A DNA stretch of 64,000 bases from Lepeophtheirus salmonis (Eukaryota > Arthropoda > Copepoda > Siphonostomatoida > Caligidae), in NCBI RefSeq assembly GCF_016086655.4, contig NC_052144.2:30287896-30351895 (forward strand), read 5' to 3'. How positions within the stretch are numbered: the first letter of the stretch is position 1; each line of letters begins with the position of its first letter. The notes under the pieces were generated by a model. It saw only the letters and a list, made by a program, of their open reading frames with translations. It searched no databases and was not told where the DNA came from. A program made the translations under genes and the position numbers. Shown here one piece after another: positions 23,170-36,104 of this stretch.

Positions 23170-25236
23170 TCTACCTTTGTGTTCTATAAAGTGCAATATT
23201 TCATTTCTCTATCAACTAACCTATATGTTTTCTTGTAGCTGATGTTATTTGAATTATTCTTTATTATTTTGTTTTTTAGGCAAAGCAAGGTCTTGAAAAG
23301 ATTTTTGTGATTAAACTTCTTCGATCTATATTACTCCCTAGTCATCTAATTATAAACATAATTATAATCCGAAATTTAATATTGAGTATTATGAAAAATC
23401 TAGTTTTTATTTCTCAAAAATATTATTTAGTCAATTTATTTCAATTTTAAGCTCAAATTCAATATTAATTAACTGTTACAATTGTATTTGACTAAAGAAA
23501 CAGTTACACCATTTGACAGGTCAAATTTTCAGAAATACTAAAGTCTTAATAACTTATATCACAATTAACAATCGCAAATGTATGTAGATAAGTTGTGATA
23601 AAGTTTGATGATTCTACATCAATCCATCTTGAAGTAATTGAGACTATCAGAAAAAGTTTTACAAATTTCCCTGGTCTACTTAGATCAGTGGCTTTTAACT
23701 GGAGAGGAGAGATGTTCTTGAGGGCGGGGATTCAGATCCCAAAAGAAGATTTCTTTAAAAAAAGCCAATTATATACATTGGTTTTTTAAAGAAAGTCATT
23801 TAATGGGCTATGAGCGTTGTTTATTTATTAATAGCTTGTTTACATACCCAAGGATAGTGTCGCCATCCTACGTTTTTATTGTTTATTAGTTGCTTGCTTA
23901 ATATTTATAATTTCCAACACCTTATTTTATTCTCCGCCATTTTGCAGATATGAATGTTTTTTAGCTATCTGATGCCATATTAATGGATTTTTTAGATTAT
24001 ATTTTTTCTGATAAAAATTTTTCACTAAAAAATTGTGTTATTGAGATTCTGAAATATGGTAATGGAGGCGAAAAGTAGGTTAAAAACAACTGAATTAGAT
24101 GATGAGTATGGGTTGATTGTCCCATTATATAATTGTTATAATTTTTTTCATTTAATTAAATTCACTTTCAAAATGTAATCATATTTCTTCTATATGCGTG
24201 AATTTGCAATTGTTATATCCCTGATGAAGATGCAAACTCTGCTGGCATTGCCTTCCATACCACACACACATCTCTCTTGTCACTTTAAAATAATGTTTTA
24301 AATTATAAAATTATATTGCTTGCTTTCCTTCAACATCATGAAGCCAACGTCTTTTTCTTTTCTTCATCCTCTATTTTGCACTGCTTATACAGATATATTC
24401 TTTAATAATAATAATATATACTCAGCTGCGTCTTATTTTAATAATAATAATATCAAATGGCTTTATATTGATCATCATTATGCAAAAAAAAAAAAAAAAA
24501 AAAAAAAAAAAGACAAAAACCCTTCCAATTGTCCCACAATGCTTATATTTTATTGTGTTCAAAAGTTATGTAATCAAGTTTTTTCTCTTTTTTTTGACTC
24601 CCTTTGCCTACAAATTAATTCCATCATTTGTGTATTTTATAGCAAGTAAACTAGTAAATAAAAATACCTATGAAAAATAGGAAATTGACAAACTTCTTTA
24701 CATTTTTTTGCCTTCGGTACCAAAATAATTTGATTAGAGAAAAATAATTGATCATGCGTAACTTGATGTAGTTTATATATTTTGAGCTTTATCAAATAAT
24801 TTTTTTGCATATTCTCATGTATACCAGTTATTTTTTACCTGTTTGATGAAATGTAATTCTGCCTATGTAAAATAAATTGGATTGTCATTTTTATAAATTT
24901 GTAAATGTATAATGTTGAACAATAAAAATGTACTTTTTATTGTTTGATACGTCATCTTAAACATTTGTGGCAAGAAAAAAATCTTGCAAATATGCCAATT
25001 TTTAAAATTTTTTGTGTCAAAACAAAAGTTATTCAAAAGTTTTACCTCCAAGAAATAAATGTTATCTTGATAAAAAAAAGTCATGAAAAAGACAACTGGT
25101 AATAATCTGTTCTCCCTAATGAAGAATCTTTGTAATTGCATTTACCCAAGTCAAATGGAATTTAATCCATATTTCATACAATATAATATACAGAGATACA
25201 AACTATAAATACATTAAAAGGAATAATATTCATATA
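23170..25236. other. Unassigned stretch with long A tract
   Basis: No supported gene. Contains AAT repeats around 24404-24455 and a run of 28 A at 24484-24511. Unlike the tract at 23150, this one has no polyadenylation signal at the right distance upstream and no coding sequence before it. A GC-richer patch at 23680-23745 has no motif. Confidence 0.45.
24484..24511. repeat. Run of 28 A
   Basis: Uninterrupted A tract preceded by AAT microsatellite sequence; probably a simple repeat. Confidence 0.7.
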
Positions 25237-25238
25237 TA

Positions 25239-25900
25239 AGTTGGGGAATAAGTAATTTTGTATTTCCCGCTCTTTTATTAAACAAAGTATATCTTGTTCA
25301 TTTTTGGTCACATCGGATCTTACGATAAACAGTTGTAATGGTGTGAGTGTATACTCAAAACACAAGAAAATTTGCAATATATATGGGCCAATATTCTTTC
25401 GGTTTGTGTCGGAAAACAATGGTTCGAGCAATTTTTTCTGCTCAATTCCGCTCTCTTCTGTAAGTAACTCAACCGTTTGAAGCTATTGATCGAACAGAAA
25501 CAGCCAGCATTGACGAATAGAATACAACAAGGCATCTTAAAAATATCCCTTAGGCTATACACATCTTTGATGACGTACCAGAAGCTATCAAAACTCAGAT
25601 GGGAAGTACTTATCCATTCAATCTACAGTCTCGATCTGGCACCAAGTCACTACGACATGTTCTTGTCTATGACCAACGCGCTTATAGTGCAAATTTGGCA
25701 TCAATAGAGGCCCCTGAAAATTGGTTGTTGAGTTTTTTGCCAATAGCAACGAGGGCTTCTACAAAATTAGATTATGAAGTTGAATTATCATTACCTCTCA
25801 AACAAAACGGGGCATACTAGACTTAAATTAAATGACTGTAACACTTCTAATTAAGCATTGAAAATAAATTGAAAAATACAAAATTAATTTTTTCCCAACC
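25239..25900 (+). mobile_element. Mos1-like mariner, internally deleted, copy M2
   Basis: Flanked by TA at 25237-25238 and 25901-25902. Ends are AGTTGGGGAATAAGTAATTT and, reversed, GGTTGGGAAAAAATTAATTT, inverted repeats of about 30 bp. The plus strand reads NILSVCVGKQWFEQF (N-terminal domain), then after a gap IEQKQPALTNR, LYTSLMTYQKLSKLRWEVLI, HSIYSLDLAPSHYD, and a C-terminal end reaching NKTG and a stop. The second-aspartate motif (usually DNARPHTS) has decayed to LYTS, and SPDLAPSDYH to SLDLAPSHYD, so both aspartates are affected. Element length is 662 bp. The first-aspartate region is deleted. The 3' 100 bp match the 3' end of M1 closely. Confidence 0.75.
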
Positions 25901-25904
25901 TATA

Positions 25905-28900
25905 ATGTACTTCAAATAACCTAAGTATGTAATGAAACGGACTATATTTGGGACTTATAAGAATATTTTATTGAACTTTTGTAAAAACAATCAAACATTT
26001 AAATGATATTGATAAAAATTGACTTTATTTATCTTCGTTGAATATCTACTCAGTAGTGATGAAATGAACACAACTCACCTTAAACATCTGCTTGCATTTG
26101 TTAAAATCTATTTTAAGATTATACCATGCTGGAATTTGTCTACAAAAGCCGGGGACGGGACAAATAAATTCACTCTTACAAATCTCTTCAAGAACCTACT
26201 CTTGTTAACAAACATTACGAGTAAAGTTGCTTCACATACTGCCCTTCTGTACATTCTAAACATTGCGATACCTCAAGTTTCTCCGCAATCAGTCAGTTTT
26301 AAAGTTAATCAAATTATATCAAATCATAGCAAAATAATCAATATCTTAAATGATAAATCAATGACAAATTATTACTTATATACTTATTTGTTACAATGCA
26401 AATGTTTTTGTAGCGCTTTCAGTACCCATATAAATATCGAGATTCGGATATTTTTTTGTCTAGAAATATAACACAGAAATATAGTGACTAAGGGCAATTA
26501 ACATGCACTTATAGGGCCGTCCACATAATTTTCGTTTAGACTGGGGGCTAGCTCAGAATTTTGATGACTTTAAAAAAAAAATAAAGCAATTATTTTTGCT
26601 TTTTTATGAGATAGATTTTTTTCAGAAATTTAAAGGATAACGCCCATTTTTTAATGATGTAGTGGAACTACAAGAACCAAACCAATATCACTTTAGTATA
26701 GTACAGTTTTGAATACATTTATACCCTAATATCACTATAGTACTCGTTAACAGTACATCACCATTGTGGTCCAAAAAATTACTTAAAATTTGATCAGTCA
26801 TTGATATTATGGTTGCTTAACCCTTCCTTGGTGAATTTATAAAATTGCTTTTTCATATTTTCATGGACATTTTTAGTATACTCTTGAAGCATACTTTATT
26901 TGCGATAAGATGTATTCATTTGCGAATTATTCGGAAATTTTGGAATTTTTAATTAAGGTTTGGAGAATTTGACAAATTTGTTTGCATTTTAGTTGTTCTT
27001 TTGATTTGTCTATTTCCTTTTTTATTCAATTTAAGGTATACTCATTCATATAAATGAAATATCAGCTGATATAAAATATTTATTACACTCAATGATATCA
27101 AAACCGTACGTTTTAAATACAAAAATTCATTAAAATTATAAAAAATGAAACTATAATATTTTAACTATAACAATCACAAATTATATTTTACAGCTGCTAT
27201 TTAATGTTGTTAAGATTAATTAGATTCAACTGTGTATGATTTAATAAAATTTATCTAATATTTAGGTTAACATTTAACCCCAGTTTTTTTATTGATCCTA
27301 TAAAAACATTTCAAATCTAAAGTGCCCTCTATAAGGCATCATTTTCCCAAATATTATATTAAAGTATATTAATATACGCTTTGAATTAGTTTAGTAAAAC
27401 TTTTTATATCTTTAAAACTCGTGCATAACTAGCAATCTTAATTAGGCTAATCCAAATGATGGAAAATTGATTTTTAATACTGTCAGTGGTAGAAAATATA
27501 TAATGACAACGTCATTGATCAAAACTTGTTCTTGAGGATGGGGTTTGCGTCCATTTCTGACGCATTCTTAAAATCTAGGATGAGACGTCAACATTTTGGA
27601 ACCGTATATATTTTTACTTCTCAGAATCTACTTGTATCTAAAAAATCTGCATTATATAAATAAAATAAATTGAAAAAGAGATAGTCGTAACTATTATCTG
27701 TTCAAAAAGTACATATGATTCGAGGCTCTATGATATAAGTACATTACTTCCATTAATTTCATAGTAGATTTAAGTAAGTATTTACAACCAATATCATTCT
27801 TAAAGGTTTGATGGCTTCAGATTTATCTTCTGTAAACACATTCGTTCTACCCGTATACTTTTATTAAAATATCACGGACATCATTACTCAAAAACAAATC
27901 CATGTTGAAAAAGTAGGGGCTTTCTTAAGAATTTTTTATATTATTATTTAAATCCCCTAACCTTTTCAATTTAATTCATAGCTTTCATTCACCTTTCAAC
28001 CACAAAAATTGTGTGTGTGTAGAGACTTACAGAACCATTGATTTGAAAGCCGTAAATGGTTTTTTGATGTAAATTTGAACCTTATTTTCATTTTGGTTAG
28101 CGTTAGGTTTAAATGTAAATGTATTTGTACATCTGTAGTATGTACATATAATCAATATATAAACATAAAACAGAAACTCAGAGAATTTATCAGAAAATAA
28201 GAGACATTTAGGGTGAGCCATTTTTACTGTTTTTTTTTTTTTTAATATACAAGTTTAACTTTTACTTGGAAAATACATTTCTTCTTCCTCCATCTTAAAT
28301 TAGTATTCTAAGTATTGCTCAAATTTGTTTTTTTAATAAGTAGTAAACAGCACAACATGAGTTATATGCATAAATATTTGGTAGTCTTCTTTATCCACTC
28401 CCAACCTCGACTGACGAAACAGAAAGGAAAAGATGGTAAGAAAACTAGACATCTGTACTTTTCTTGTTGGTTAAAATAATATTTTTTTTTAATGTAAGAT
28501 ATTAATTTTTATATATATTGAAGTGATAATTTGATCAATATAAAATGAATGAAATGACACAAATTCTAATCGAAGGCCCTTTATTTATATCAATTAGTAC
28601 AATAAAAACAAAATCATATGTGCTACCCGTTTTGAATCCACCAATATATTGACTCAGCAGGTTCATATAATAAAATAGCCAACTTATGAAATCAGATGAA
28701 AAGGAAATGCAATACTGGTACATTTGTTTATTTGAAAAAGCAAGTTTTGATTGGCTATCATATTTCATTCTCTTTTCGATGGTTTGGAAAGTTGAAAGAT
28801 ACAATATAAAACTTCAAATGAATTAAGTTGGTAAATTGAAGGAATTTACCACAATATTAGTTCAAAATAATGCGTTCTCTAGGGCCTTATAAAATTTATA

Positions 28901-29825
28901 CTTTTGAAAAGACCAGTAATAGGAATGTATTTTGACGGAGTTTAAGTTCCATATTTAAGGACCTATACATCCCTAATATCTTTTTTAGTAAATTTGTCAC
29001 AAAATAATTTGGTCCTTATAGGGTTAAAGAATGAACAAAGAAGGAAAAAGGAAGATAGAACAAACTGTTTTTCCTTTTCTAACTCTAAAGCTGTTATATT
29101 TTTCTATGTATTATTATCCATGATTTTGATTAATGGAATATCTATAGAATTAATCAAATAACCTCTATGCTTTCATAAAAAAACAATTGAAAGAATAGTA
29201 TTAAATTGAATCTACTATTTTGACGATTTATTTCAATATATATGTAAGGAAATATGTATTTTTGGTAGAGCTGGGATATATATAAGATTCATAAAATATT
29301 ATAATAATAATATACCCCCTCTCTTCTCGTCACCCTTTCTTTCCGCAAGCTGGTTGATGAAATGCCTTGGAGCCATTGGAATGAGTCTTGGAAAATCCTA
29401 AAATATGATTATAATGAAAAAAGAAATGCATGTTGATAAACACATGGATGTGTGTATATTGTATGTATGTATATGAATGGATGTATTCATAGAGAAACAA
29501 ATGTTTTAAAAGGGTGCATTGAACCCCCTTTTTGTCATCTATTATTCAAATGATTCTACGTTGTACTTATATATGTATTGTATGTATGTACATATGAAAA
29601 TGAAAGTACGTCTATAAAAGCATGTACTGTTCCTTTTTTTTAACAAACACAAAACGTATGTACGTATTCATATATAGCTTAACATCACATTGCTCTATTC
29701 TTTGACAAGGAGAAGAAGAATTAAGTTTTTATTCTTCTTCTTGAAGCCCTCCTTCTTGTACATAGTATGGAATTTATGGATCAATAAATGTGTACAAAAG
29801 AGTAGGGAAAACAATGGTAGCAATG
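25905..29825. other. Unassigned AT-rich stretch with one long anonymous ORF
   Basis: No supported gene. The longest open frame of the window lies here (26019-26471 plus, 150 codons from a TTG; 136 from the first ATG at about 26061). It reads like translated AT-rich DNA (rich in N, I, L, K, T) with a brief less biased patch (STKAGDGTNKFTLTNLF). I could not assign it. 26530-26640 contains a weak match to repeat R4. A pyrimidine patch with GC content near 29320-29400 has no readable motif. Confidence 0.4.
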
Positions 29826-29829
29826 GTTT

Positions 29830-30412
29830 GAAAATCCTGGATCGGTCTGATACCCTCACGACTTTTAGTGGTGCGAAATAATTTGATCCTTTTGGAGAAG
29901 TTTTACGGGTCGCTAAGGATGACAGTCCTAAGGACCTATAGGAATAGTTCTAAAAATGAGCTGTATCGAATAAATATGGACAGCCACAACACTAGTTATA
30001 TCTAGTATTACATATAAGTCTATAAATTTCTGATCAGTCTAGTTGAAAAAATCGATCTCATTAACAATTTGGTCTAGACCGATTTTATATTTGTGTAAAT
30101 TGTTGATGACATTATATTTGTTTCAAAAATGTGAAAATTGACTTAAATAACGTCATATGAAATAATATGATATTTGAGTAACTCATAAATCCAGATAGGG
30201 GAAGAAAATCGGTTCATAGATTGAGATCCCAAAAATTGGTCCACGATTTGAAAACGATTAAATATCAGTGTACGGTCTGAGATCGCCGTTTGAAGACAAA
30301 TATTTGTCCAAATAGCTTTAGAAAAATCATTGAAGGACGAAGTCGGATTTGAACTGAGTCTACACAGATTTATAGCAGCATCATGGATTGAGAGTAATCC
30401 CACTCCTCTATA
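29830..30412 (-). repeat. GACC-motif repeat with tRNA-like head, copy G2 (candidate SINE)
   Basis: Read on the minus strand, it starts with a polymerase III A-box-like TAGAGGAGTGG (30410-30400) and a B-box-like AGTTCAAATCC (30355-30345), spaced about 55 nt as in tRNAs with a long variable arm. After the head comes a body rich in GACC units, colinear with copy G1: AGACCGTACACTG, GGACCAATTTTTGGGA, GAACCGATTTTC, GGTCTAGACC, and an end at AGACCGATCCAGG. A stretch at 29880-30000 has no match in G1 and may be an insertion. Head plus repetitive body fits a tRNA-derived SINE. The acceptor-stem part of the head is not visible, so tRNA ancestry is an inference. Confidence 0.5.
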
Positions 30413-30414
30413 TT

Positions 30415-31428
30415 AATTAAACAAACAAAAAAAAAAATGGGGAATTAAGTTCTTGAAAAATAATAAAGAATTATTTTCCCCTTTTTTAAAAAGTAGGGTT
30501 TAATCTCTATTTATGCTACTTGTACCATACATATATCATTTGAATCCCTTTCAGCAATTATACATATTCTATTAATGAGAATGATAAACTATGCTATGAG
30601 TGCTTACATTGCTTAGGTAGATCTGATTAGTTGAATCCCTTGCCAAAAAAGTTGAATCTATATATTATGTCAAAAAAGTCATATTGATAATAAATTTGTT
30701 ATCAATATACATTTTTTTTTGTTAAATTACATTATTTCAAAAAATATATATATTTATAAAAATACTGATACTTTTCCAAGGTTTGGTGAAAAGTGATATT
30801 TTCTAGAACGAGTTGGACAGATATTTTGGTCAGTATCACGATCACAGACTGTGTACCAAACACAATCTTTTTCGAATCGGGGATTATTAATTCTATAGAT
30901 ATGAGTTACACACAATGATTGATACATTTCTCATAGGAGAGGCAATAGTTAAATTTTAGTGTCCTTATGCTACAGATTTTCAAATGTTGAAAAGAAAAGA
31001 ATGTTTCTTGTTAAGGGAATTTCTGGATCTTGAATTTTTATTTATGGGCTATATTTCGAATAGTCTTTCAATTTTGATTGTTTTAAATAAAATTTCAAAT
31101 AATTTTCTTGTCTTAAATTTATTTTTTTCGAAAATACAACCCGAGGTCATTGTAATTATATTTTAAAGGGTCTTTTTTAATAAATATTCTGCATATTTCG
31201 TTGAATGACACACTTTTTTATATATATTATTTATATTTTTCCCCCATTTCAATCTTATATTTTTTAATAGGGCATGAGCAAATTAAAATTATATTTTTTA
31301 CTGTAAATCCTTGTTACACTATTCAAGTAATCAAACGCCCTGGACAACCACACGTTGGAAATTTATCGATATAAAATATAAAAAATAAATTAGAAAGATC
31401 CGTTATACATACTAGAAACTCCAACATG
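30415..31428. other. Unassigned AT-rich stretch
   Basis: No supported gene. The plus-strand frame at 30984-31166 is hydrophobic and without motifs. Confidence 0.5.
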
Positions 31429-31429
31429 G

Positions 31430-31700
31430 GAACGAATAGATTGCATCGGGTGTCATGATAGTATACAAATTCCTATGATTTCGTCAATATCTCATTCAAT
31501 GTTTATTCCCCTGTTCGGAATCTAATTTCACCCAAGGATTTATGGAGACTCTCCAAGTCTGAGGCACTTAAACTAATTATCTTTGTAGAGACGTGCTATA
31601 ATTATCTGCTGTGGTATCCTCATATCTTTTGTACTTCAGACCAGTAATTTTTGAATACTCGATCGAAAAAAACTCTGTCTTTTAGAAATTTCTACCATAA
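31430..31700 (-). repeat. Dispersed repeat R3, copy a
   Basis: Its reverse complement matches 33790-34020: ACTGGTCTGAA, later TTTAAGTGC, then CTCCATAAATCCTTGG followed by TTAGATTCCG. The order and spacing agree over about 200 bp. The class is unknown. The two copies lie in inverted orientation about 2.1 kb apart. Confidence 0.5.
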
Positions 31701-31929
31701 CTAATTTTTAATCACTCCACCACACTTGTGATTTTCAGTAAACTTTCTTTAAAGGCTCATAGAATACATAATGTTCAACATTTTCATGTTCAAAAATATA
31801 TATGTACATGCAATAACATAGGGTTCAAGTTATACACTAAGAGGAATAATTTTATCGAAATTGATTGCATATAAAAATATTCACTGCAATCAAGGTTTGA
31901 TCGAATTATTTCGATTCAAGAAAAATCAT

Positions 31930-31980
31930 CACAGACTCTGACCGGCGTATGATATCTAGACCAAGCCCAGCACTAAAATT
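31930..31980 (+). repeat. GACC-motif repeat, 3' end fragment G3
   Basis: GACTCTGACCGGCGTATGAT, then TCTAGACC and CCAGCACTA, corresponding to the 3' end of copy G1 (CAGACCGGTATAGG, GGACCGAAATCCAACACTA). Upstream homology is not clear. Confidence 0.35.
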
Positions 31981-32066
31981 TAGAAAGCAAATTCATATGA
32001 CATCATAATACCAGAACTCGGCATTCTTGATAGCAGGAGCGGTAAAAGTTTTATAAATTGATCAAA

Positions 32067-32201
32067 ATGTCAGAAATGGCTTCTGTTAAGGCGTGTTTTT
32101 ATTTATTACAAAGAAGCTGTAGAATCATTGTTCCATTTATTTTATTCTTGGGATCCAGTGAGACCTCTAATATGTATGGTGGAATGTATCATTACCTATA
32201 G
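32067..32201 (+). pseudogene. Possible Tc1/mariner N-terminal fragment
   Basis: ATG at 32067 opens 44 codons: MSEMASVKACFYLLQRSCRI, then IVPFILFLGSSETS. The pattern (V-x-LLQRS-x-x-x-I-x-x-x-x-x-x-LG-x-S) fits the first helices of a Tc1/mariner helix-turn-helix. There is no catalytic sequence downstream before the stop at 32199-32201. Too short to be certain. Confidence 0.3.
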
Positions 32202-32204
32202 ATT

Positions 32205-33268
32205 TTGTATAAGTCTCAAGGCGTCAAATTCTCCCCATCTTTTAACAACTTTTAAATCTTTCATGCGTTTTTAAATAATTGGAAGAAACTCTATTATTAT
32301 TAATATATTTTCTTTAATTTTAAGCAACTGTACAATTTACAAGTAGCCTTAAATTATCCCTCCTTGTGACAATTGTCTCATATTTGACTTATTCCCATTT
32401 TCCAAGGTCTAAATTAACTAAATATATAAGTAATTGGGATTTTGGACTGCGGCATGGGCCTTGAAAATTAATTTTTGGTGGCTCTATAAAAAGACAAACA
32501 AAACGTGATTGCTTGTATTCTTTTGACTATATCTTTGCAATAGGTTTTCGTATATCATTTATATGGGGATCAAATGAAAGCCAAGAAAGTGTGCTTTCAT
32601 TTGTATAATTATGTTATAAAGCCTTTATTTGTGCAAGTGGGTAAGTTTTACCCCAGATATTAAAACGACGCTTGTTTTTTATATTTTTTTCCATTTTTTT
32701 CCGTGTCTTTTTCGGTAAAAAAGTTAGAATTTGAACAGGTGTAATGTACAGTTTGCTTATAGATGTAACAACAATAAACAGCATAAATTATGTATAAAGT
32801 ATACATAGCTTCACTTCTGGTATGACTACTCTTTAAGCAGAAAGTTACAAACTGAATTAACATAGTAACCTACTCTGTGTTTATTGATTATGATGCTAAT
32901 AGAACTGTTTGGCTGCAAGTGTGCAATGCAATTTACATATTGTATGTACAGATGCATTTCCTAAGAGATAGAGAGTAAGAAATCTGTCATCCACATAAAA
33001 TTTGTATCAACAAGGTTTCCAAGTATGTATGAAATATGCAAATATGGGATATAGTGGCTTTTTAAGTTGTGTCATTGTGTAAACAACACACAAGTTGGTC
33101 ATTCCACGCAAAATTTGGCTCAATTTTGTTTCTTCGTTTGATTTCAATACAATTTGGTACATCAAATAAACTACTATTGAGAAACTCAAAAAATGAAATG
33201 TGTGGAGTTCAGCCATATTTTTATATAAAATAATATTCATTTTTTGTTAACCAATAATAGGTATATAC
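32205..33268. other. Unassigned AT-rich stretch
   Basis: No supported gene. Two minus-strand frames (32660-32863, 33007-33240) lack motifs. Confidence 0.45.
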
Positions 33269-33270
33269 TA

Positions 33271-33330
33271 ATGCCGTTCAGAGGCCGTATTGAGGCCATT
33301 ATTGATGCCAACAGTGATTATATCAAATGA
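33271..33330 (+). pseudogene. Mariner transposase C-terminal tail fragment
   Basis: Reads MPFRGRIEAIIDANSDYIK and a stop, the last helix and tail of a mariner transposase (pattern FRxRIExxIxAxGGxIE-stop). Nothing of the catalytic core is readable upstream. About 45 nt downstream stands AATAAA. The tail differs from those at 15380 and 46110, so it represents a further copy. Confidence 0.5.
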
Positions 33331-33789
33331 ATGGCTGCTCTATACCTATATGCTCGTCATAGTTTTGATTTTCAATAAAAAAGTTAAAAAATGTATATTT
33401 TGTGTTGTTTTTTTATAGAAAAATATTTTGGCGACAATTTGATCCCCGCTCCCTGTAACATCCACAAATGTTTAAACAATATATTAAGACCTAAAATGAA
33501 AGAATTTTATTAAAAATTTGAAAAATAAAATTCTAGAGATATCCAGGATATTTCCCTGGGAGCCTTTCAATTAGTTAAAACTGAATTGTAAAATTCCAAA
33601 AAAATTTCCGAATAACGAGAGGGTATTATCGACAGAGAGCGTTTGTCTTTGGATTTGGAAATTTTAATGTGATCATAAGATGAATCATATCTAACCAAAA
33701 GATTTTCAGAAATTTATTTAATAATTTCTTAGACAATATAATGGGAAAATGATTATATACGTTTACATAAAAAAAATAATAACCATTTT

Positions 33790-34020
33790 TTATTGACAAT
33801 AACGATCAAACGAAAAATCATTGGTCTGGAAATCAACAAGTAGGATTAAACACTGTAAGTTCTTGAATATAAAATTAATTCAAGTGCATTGATTCAAAGA
33901 CACTCCATAAATCCTTGGCTGGAGTTAGAATCCGGAGCCATAAATAAGTTGGTAGTATGGATAACGAATACGAATCTTGAGATTTGTGTTCCCAGCTTAT
34001 AAGATAAGTTTCTCTCTCTA
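33790..34020 (+). repeat. Dispersed repeat R3, copy b
   Basis: Contains ATTGGTCTGGAAATC, TTCAAGTGCATTGATTC, ACTCCATAAATCCTTGG and TTAGAATCCGGAGCC in the order seen, reversed, at 31430-31700. No coding frame is shared. Confidence 0.5.
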
Positions 34021-34029
34021 ATTTATTTT

Positions 34030-36100
34030 TCTATTTTATGTTGGTGAATGTCAAAGAAGTGGTTGTGTACTCAAATACTGTCACAATACCTTACAGATCA
34101 AAGGTATATTTTTAGTTTACTAATGCCCTACTAATGTGTTATAAAATATATATATAGTATATATTTTAATTTGTAATATTCAACTTTTTAATACATTGAT
34201 ATAACTAACATAAAAGGAAAACATATTCTTTTCATTAAAACAGTGCAACAACATCTACTTAACAACAAATAGTATAACTCATTACTTTTCCGCCATTAAA
34301 AATTGAGACTGTTGAACAATTTTTATACATTGACTTTTGTCATTTTGAACAATTAATATTTTCAGGTTTCAGCAAACATTCTTTAGAGTGTAATATAATA
34401 GATCTCTTTTATATTATTCAAAATAACTTTGACAATATGCATTTTATATAATTTACATAAGTTAGTAAAAATGTTTATAATAGTCTTAATTTTGAAAACG
34501 TGTTATCTGAGTCATATTTAGACAACTGCCCCTCTTCACATCCATACTTACTCTCCATTAAATTAGGCTACTGATTCTAATGCTGTTCTAACGTAATACT
34601 TAGATAGATTAGTTATAACTAAAGTTTTCGATGAAGGAGGTTGCTACCTGAAGCATCGTTAGGTTAGAGAAGGGAAAGGTCAAAAGACTTACACGATGTT
34701 AACTTTTCTCTTCTTTTGTTGAAGTGTCTGGCAAGGTTGGCTGCAGAGGTTGGAAGTGTTTTTATGAGATACACTAGGCACAAAATATCAGGACACTCTT
34801 AACTTAGTTCACTAATACTATATATATTAGGTCACCTTGAAGAGGTCAGAGTCCCTGATTTGGTATTCATTCCGTTGTTAATCTTGAAAACAGAAGGACA
34901 TCCTTGAATTGGTTTTCATTTTTTCTACTTCTTTATCTCCTTGTTATAAAAAATAGTGTTTTATTTGAAGTAAAATTATAAGAAGATATGATAGATTCAG
35001 TGTTCAGATCCACCATTTTCATTGCCTCAACAATATTTGAGGATAAAAAAACAACAACAACACACACTTTAAATTTCTCACTCCTTCTTTCGAGAGATTT
35101 TATCTTAATTATGTGTTTTGTGACCCTTATAATATTATAACATATATACATAATGATAAAACTCGAATAATTTTTCTCAAACCTGAGCCTGGATTATATT
35201 TGTAGTCGTAATTATATTAAAAATATTTTCATAAATTATTTAGATAAATTATTTGGAGGTGCCGCAAATACCAATTGAAGAATTACAAAATTTTCGATCA
35301 GTTTGAGACAAAAGATGAAATAGATTTAATTTGAAATGCTAATTCGGGACTAAAAAAAGTACCATGCCAAATAATTTGAAATTATGGACGATACCTCAAC
35401 TTATTCTACAAATTGTAACTTATTACAACCATTATCAACGGACAAAATAAGTCAATAAAATACTATAGCGTATGTATTTATGAAGTAAAACTATAATTTA
35501 GGAATTTTTCCTTTTCTTAATTTTTTTTCAATATTTTTTTGTGTTGACATATATCATTTTACAAAATATTTAATATATTAATTCCATAATATAAGTTTAT
35601 TTAGGAAATGAAAGCAAACCCATCCCCCCCCCCCCACATTGTATTAATGTTATTACATGTAATTGAATCCAAAGTAAAACATTAAACGTTCATTAATTAC
35701 TTTTTTACACGATTCATCGACAAAAAAAATGCGATATTTTTATTTCACTGCTTTATAAGGAATTTCAATTACCTTTACAACACTTTTTATTTGTAATCAT
35801 TTATATATCTATTTACTTTTTCACGGTAAATATATGTGTTTCAAACAAAAATATTTTTTTTATAAAAAGAAGTGAACAAATTAATCCAAAATTTGTTATA
35901 AAATTCTATCAAAAATTATCAAACTATAAATTTTTTATAATAATGGTATACAATGCAATATTTTTGAAAACTACTGAAGTAAATATGCCTACGACTACCT
36001 TATTTTGTCACGATACCAATATTTTCGCAAGAATTCTTGTACCAAGTTTGTTTTCTTTATTCTGATACTTTTTGATACTTATTTGACTAAAAATATTAAG
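34030..36100. other. Unassigned stretch, AT-rich with a C tract
   Basis: No supported gene. A less AT-biased patch at 34500-34900 contains GGACATCCTTGAATT (34896-34910), which recurs inverted at about 45726-45740. A run of 12 C is at 35624-35635. Confidence 0.45.
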
Positions 36101-36104
36101 TAAA

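Noticed and set aside
24484..24511. 28-A run as the tail of a second retrocopy
   Set aside because: No polyadenylation signal 10-30 nt upstream and no coding sequence before it; AAT microsatellite flanks it.
24320..24680. 109-codon plus-strand frame ending after the poly(A) tract
   Set aside because: Its middle is a run of lysines encoded by 28 A plus AAT repeats; low complexity and no motif.
26515..26640. Third copy of repeat R4 (CTGGGGGCTAGCTC, AATTATTTTTGCTTTT)
   Set aside because: Only two short blocks agree, one of them low complexity; too weak to list as a copy.
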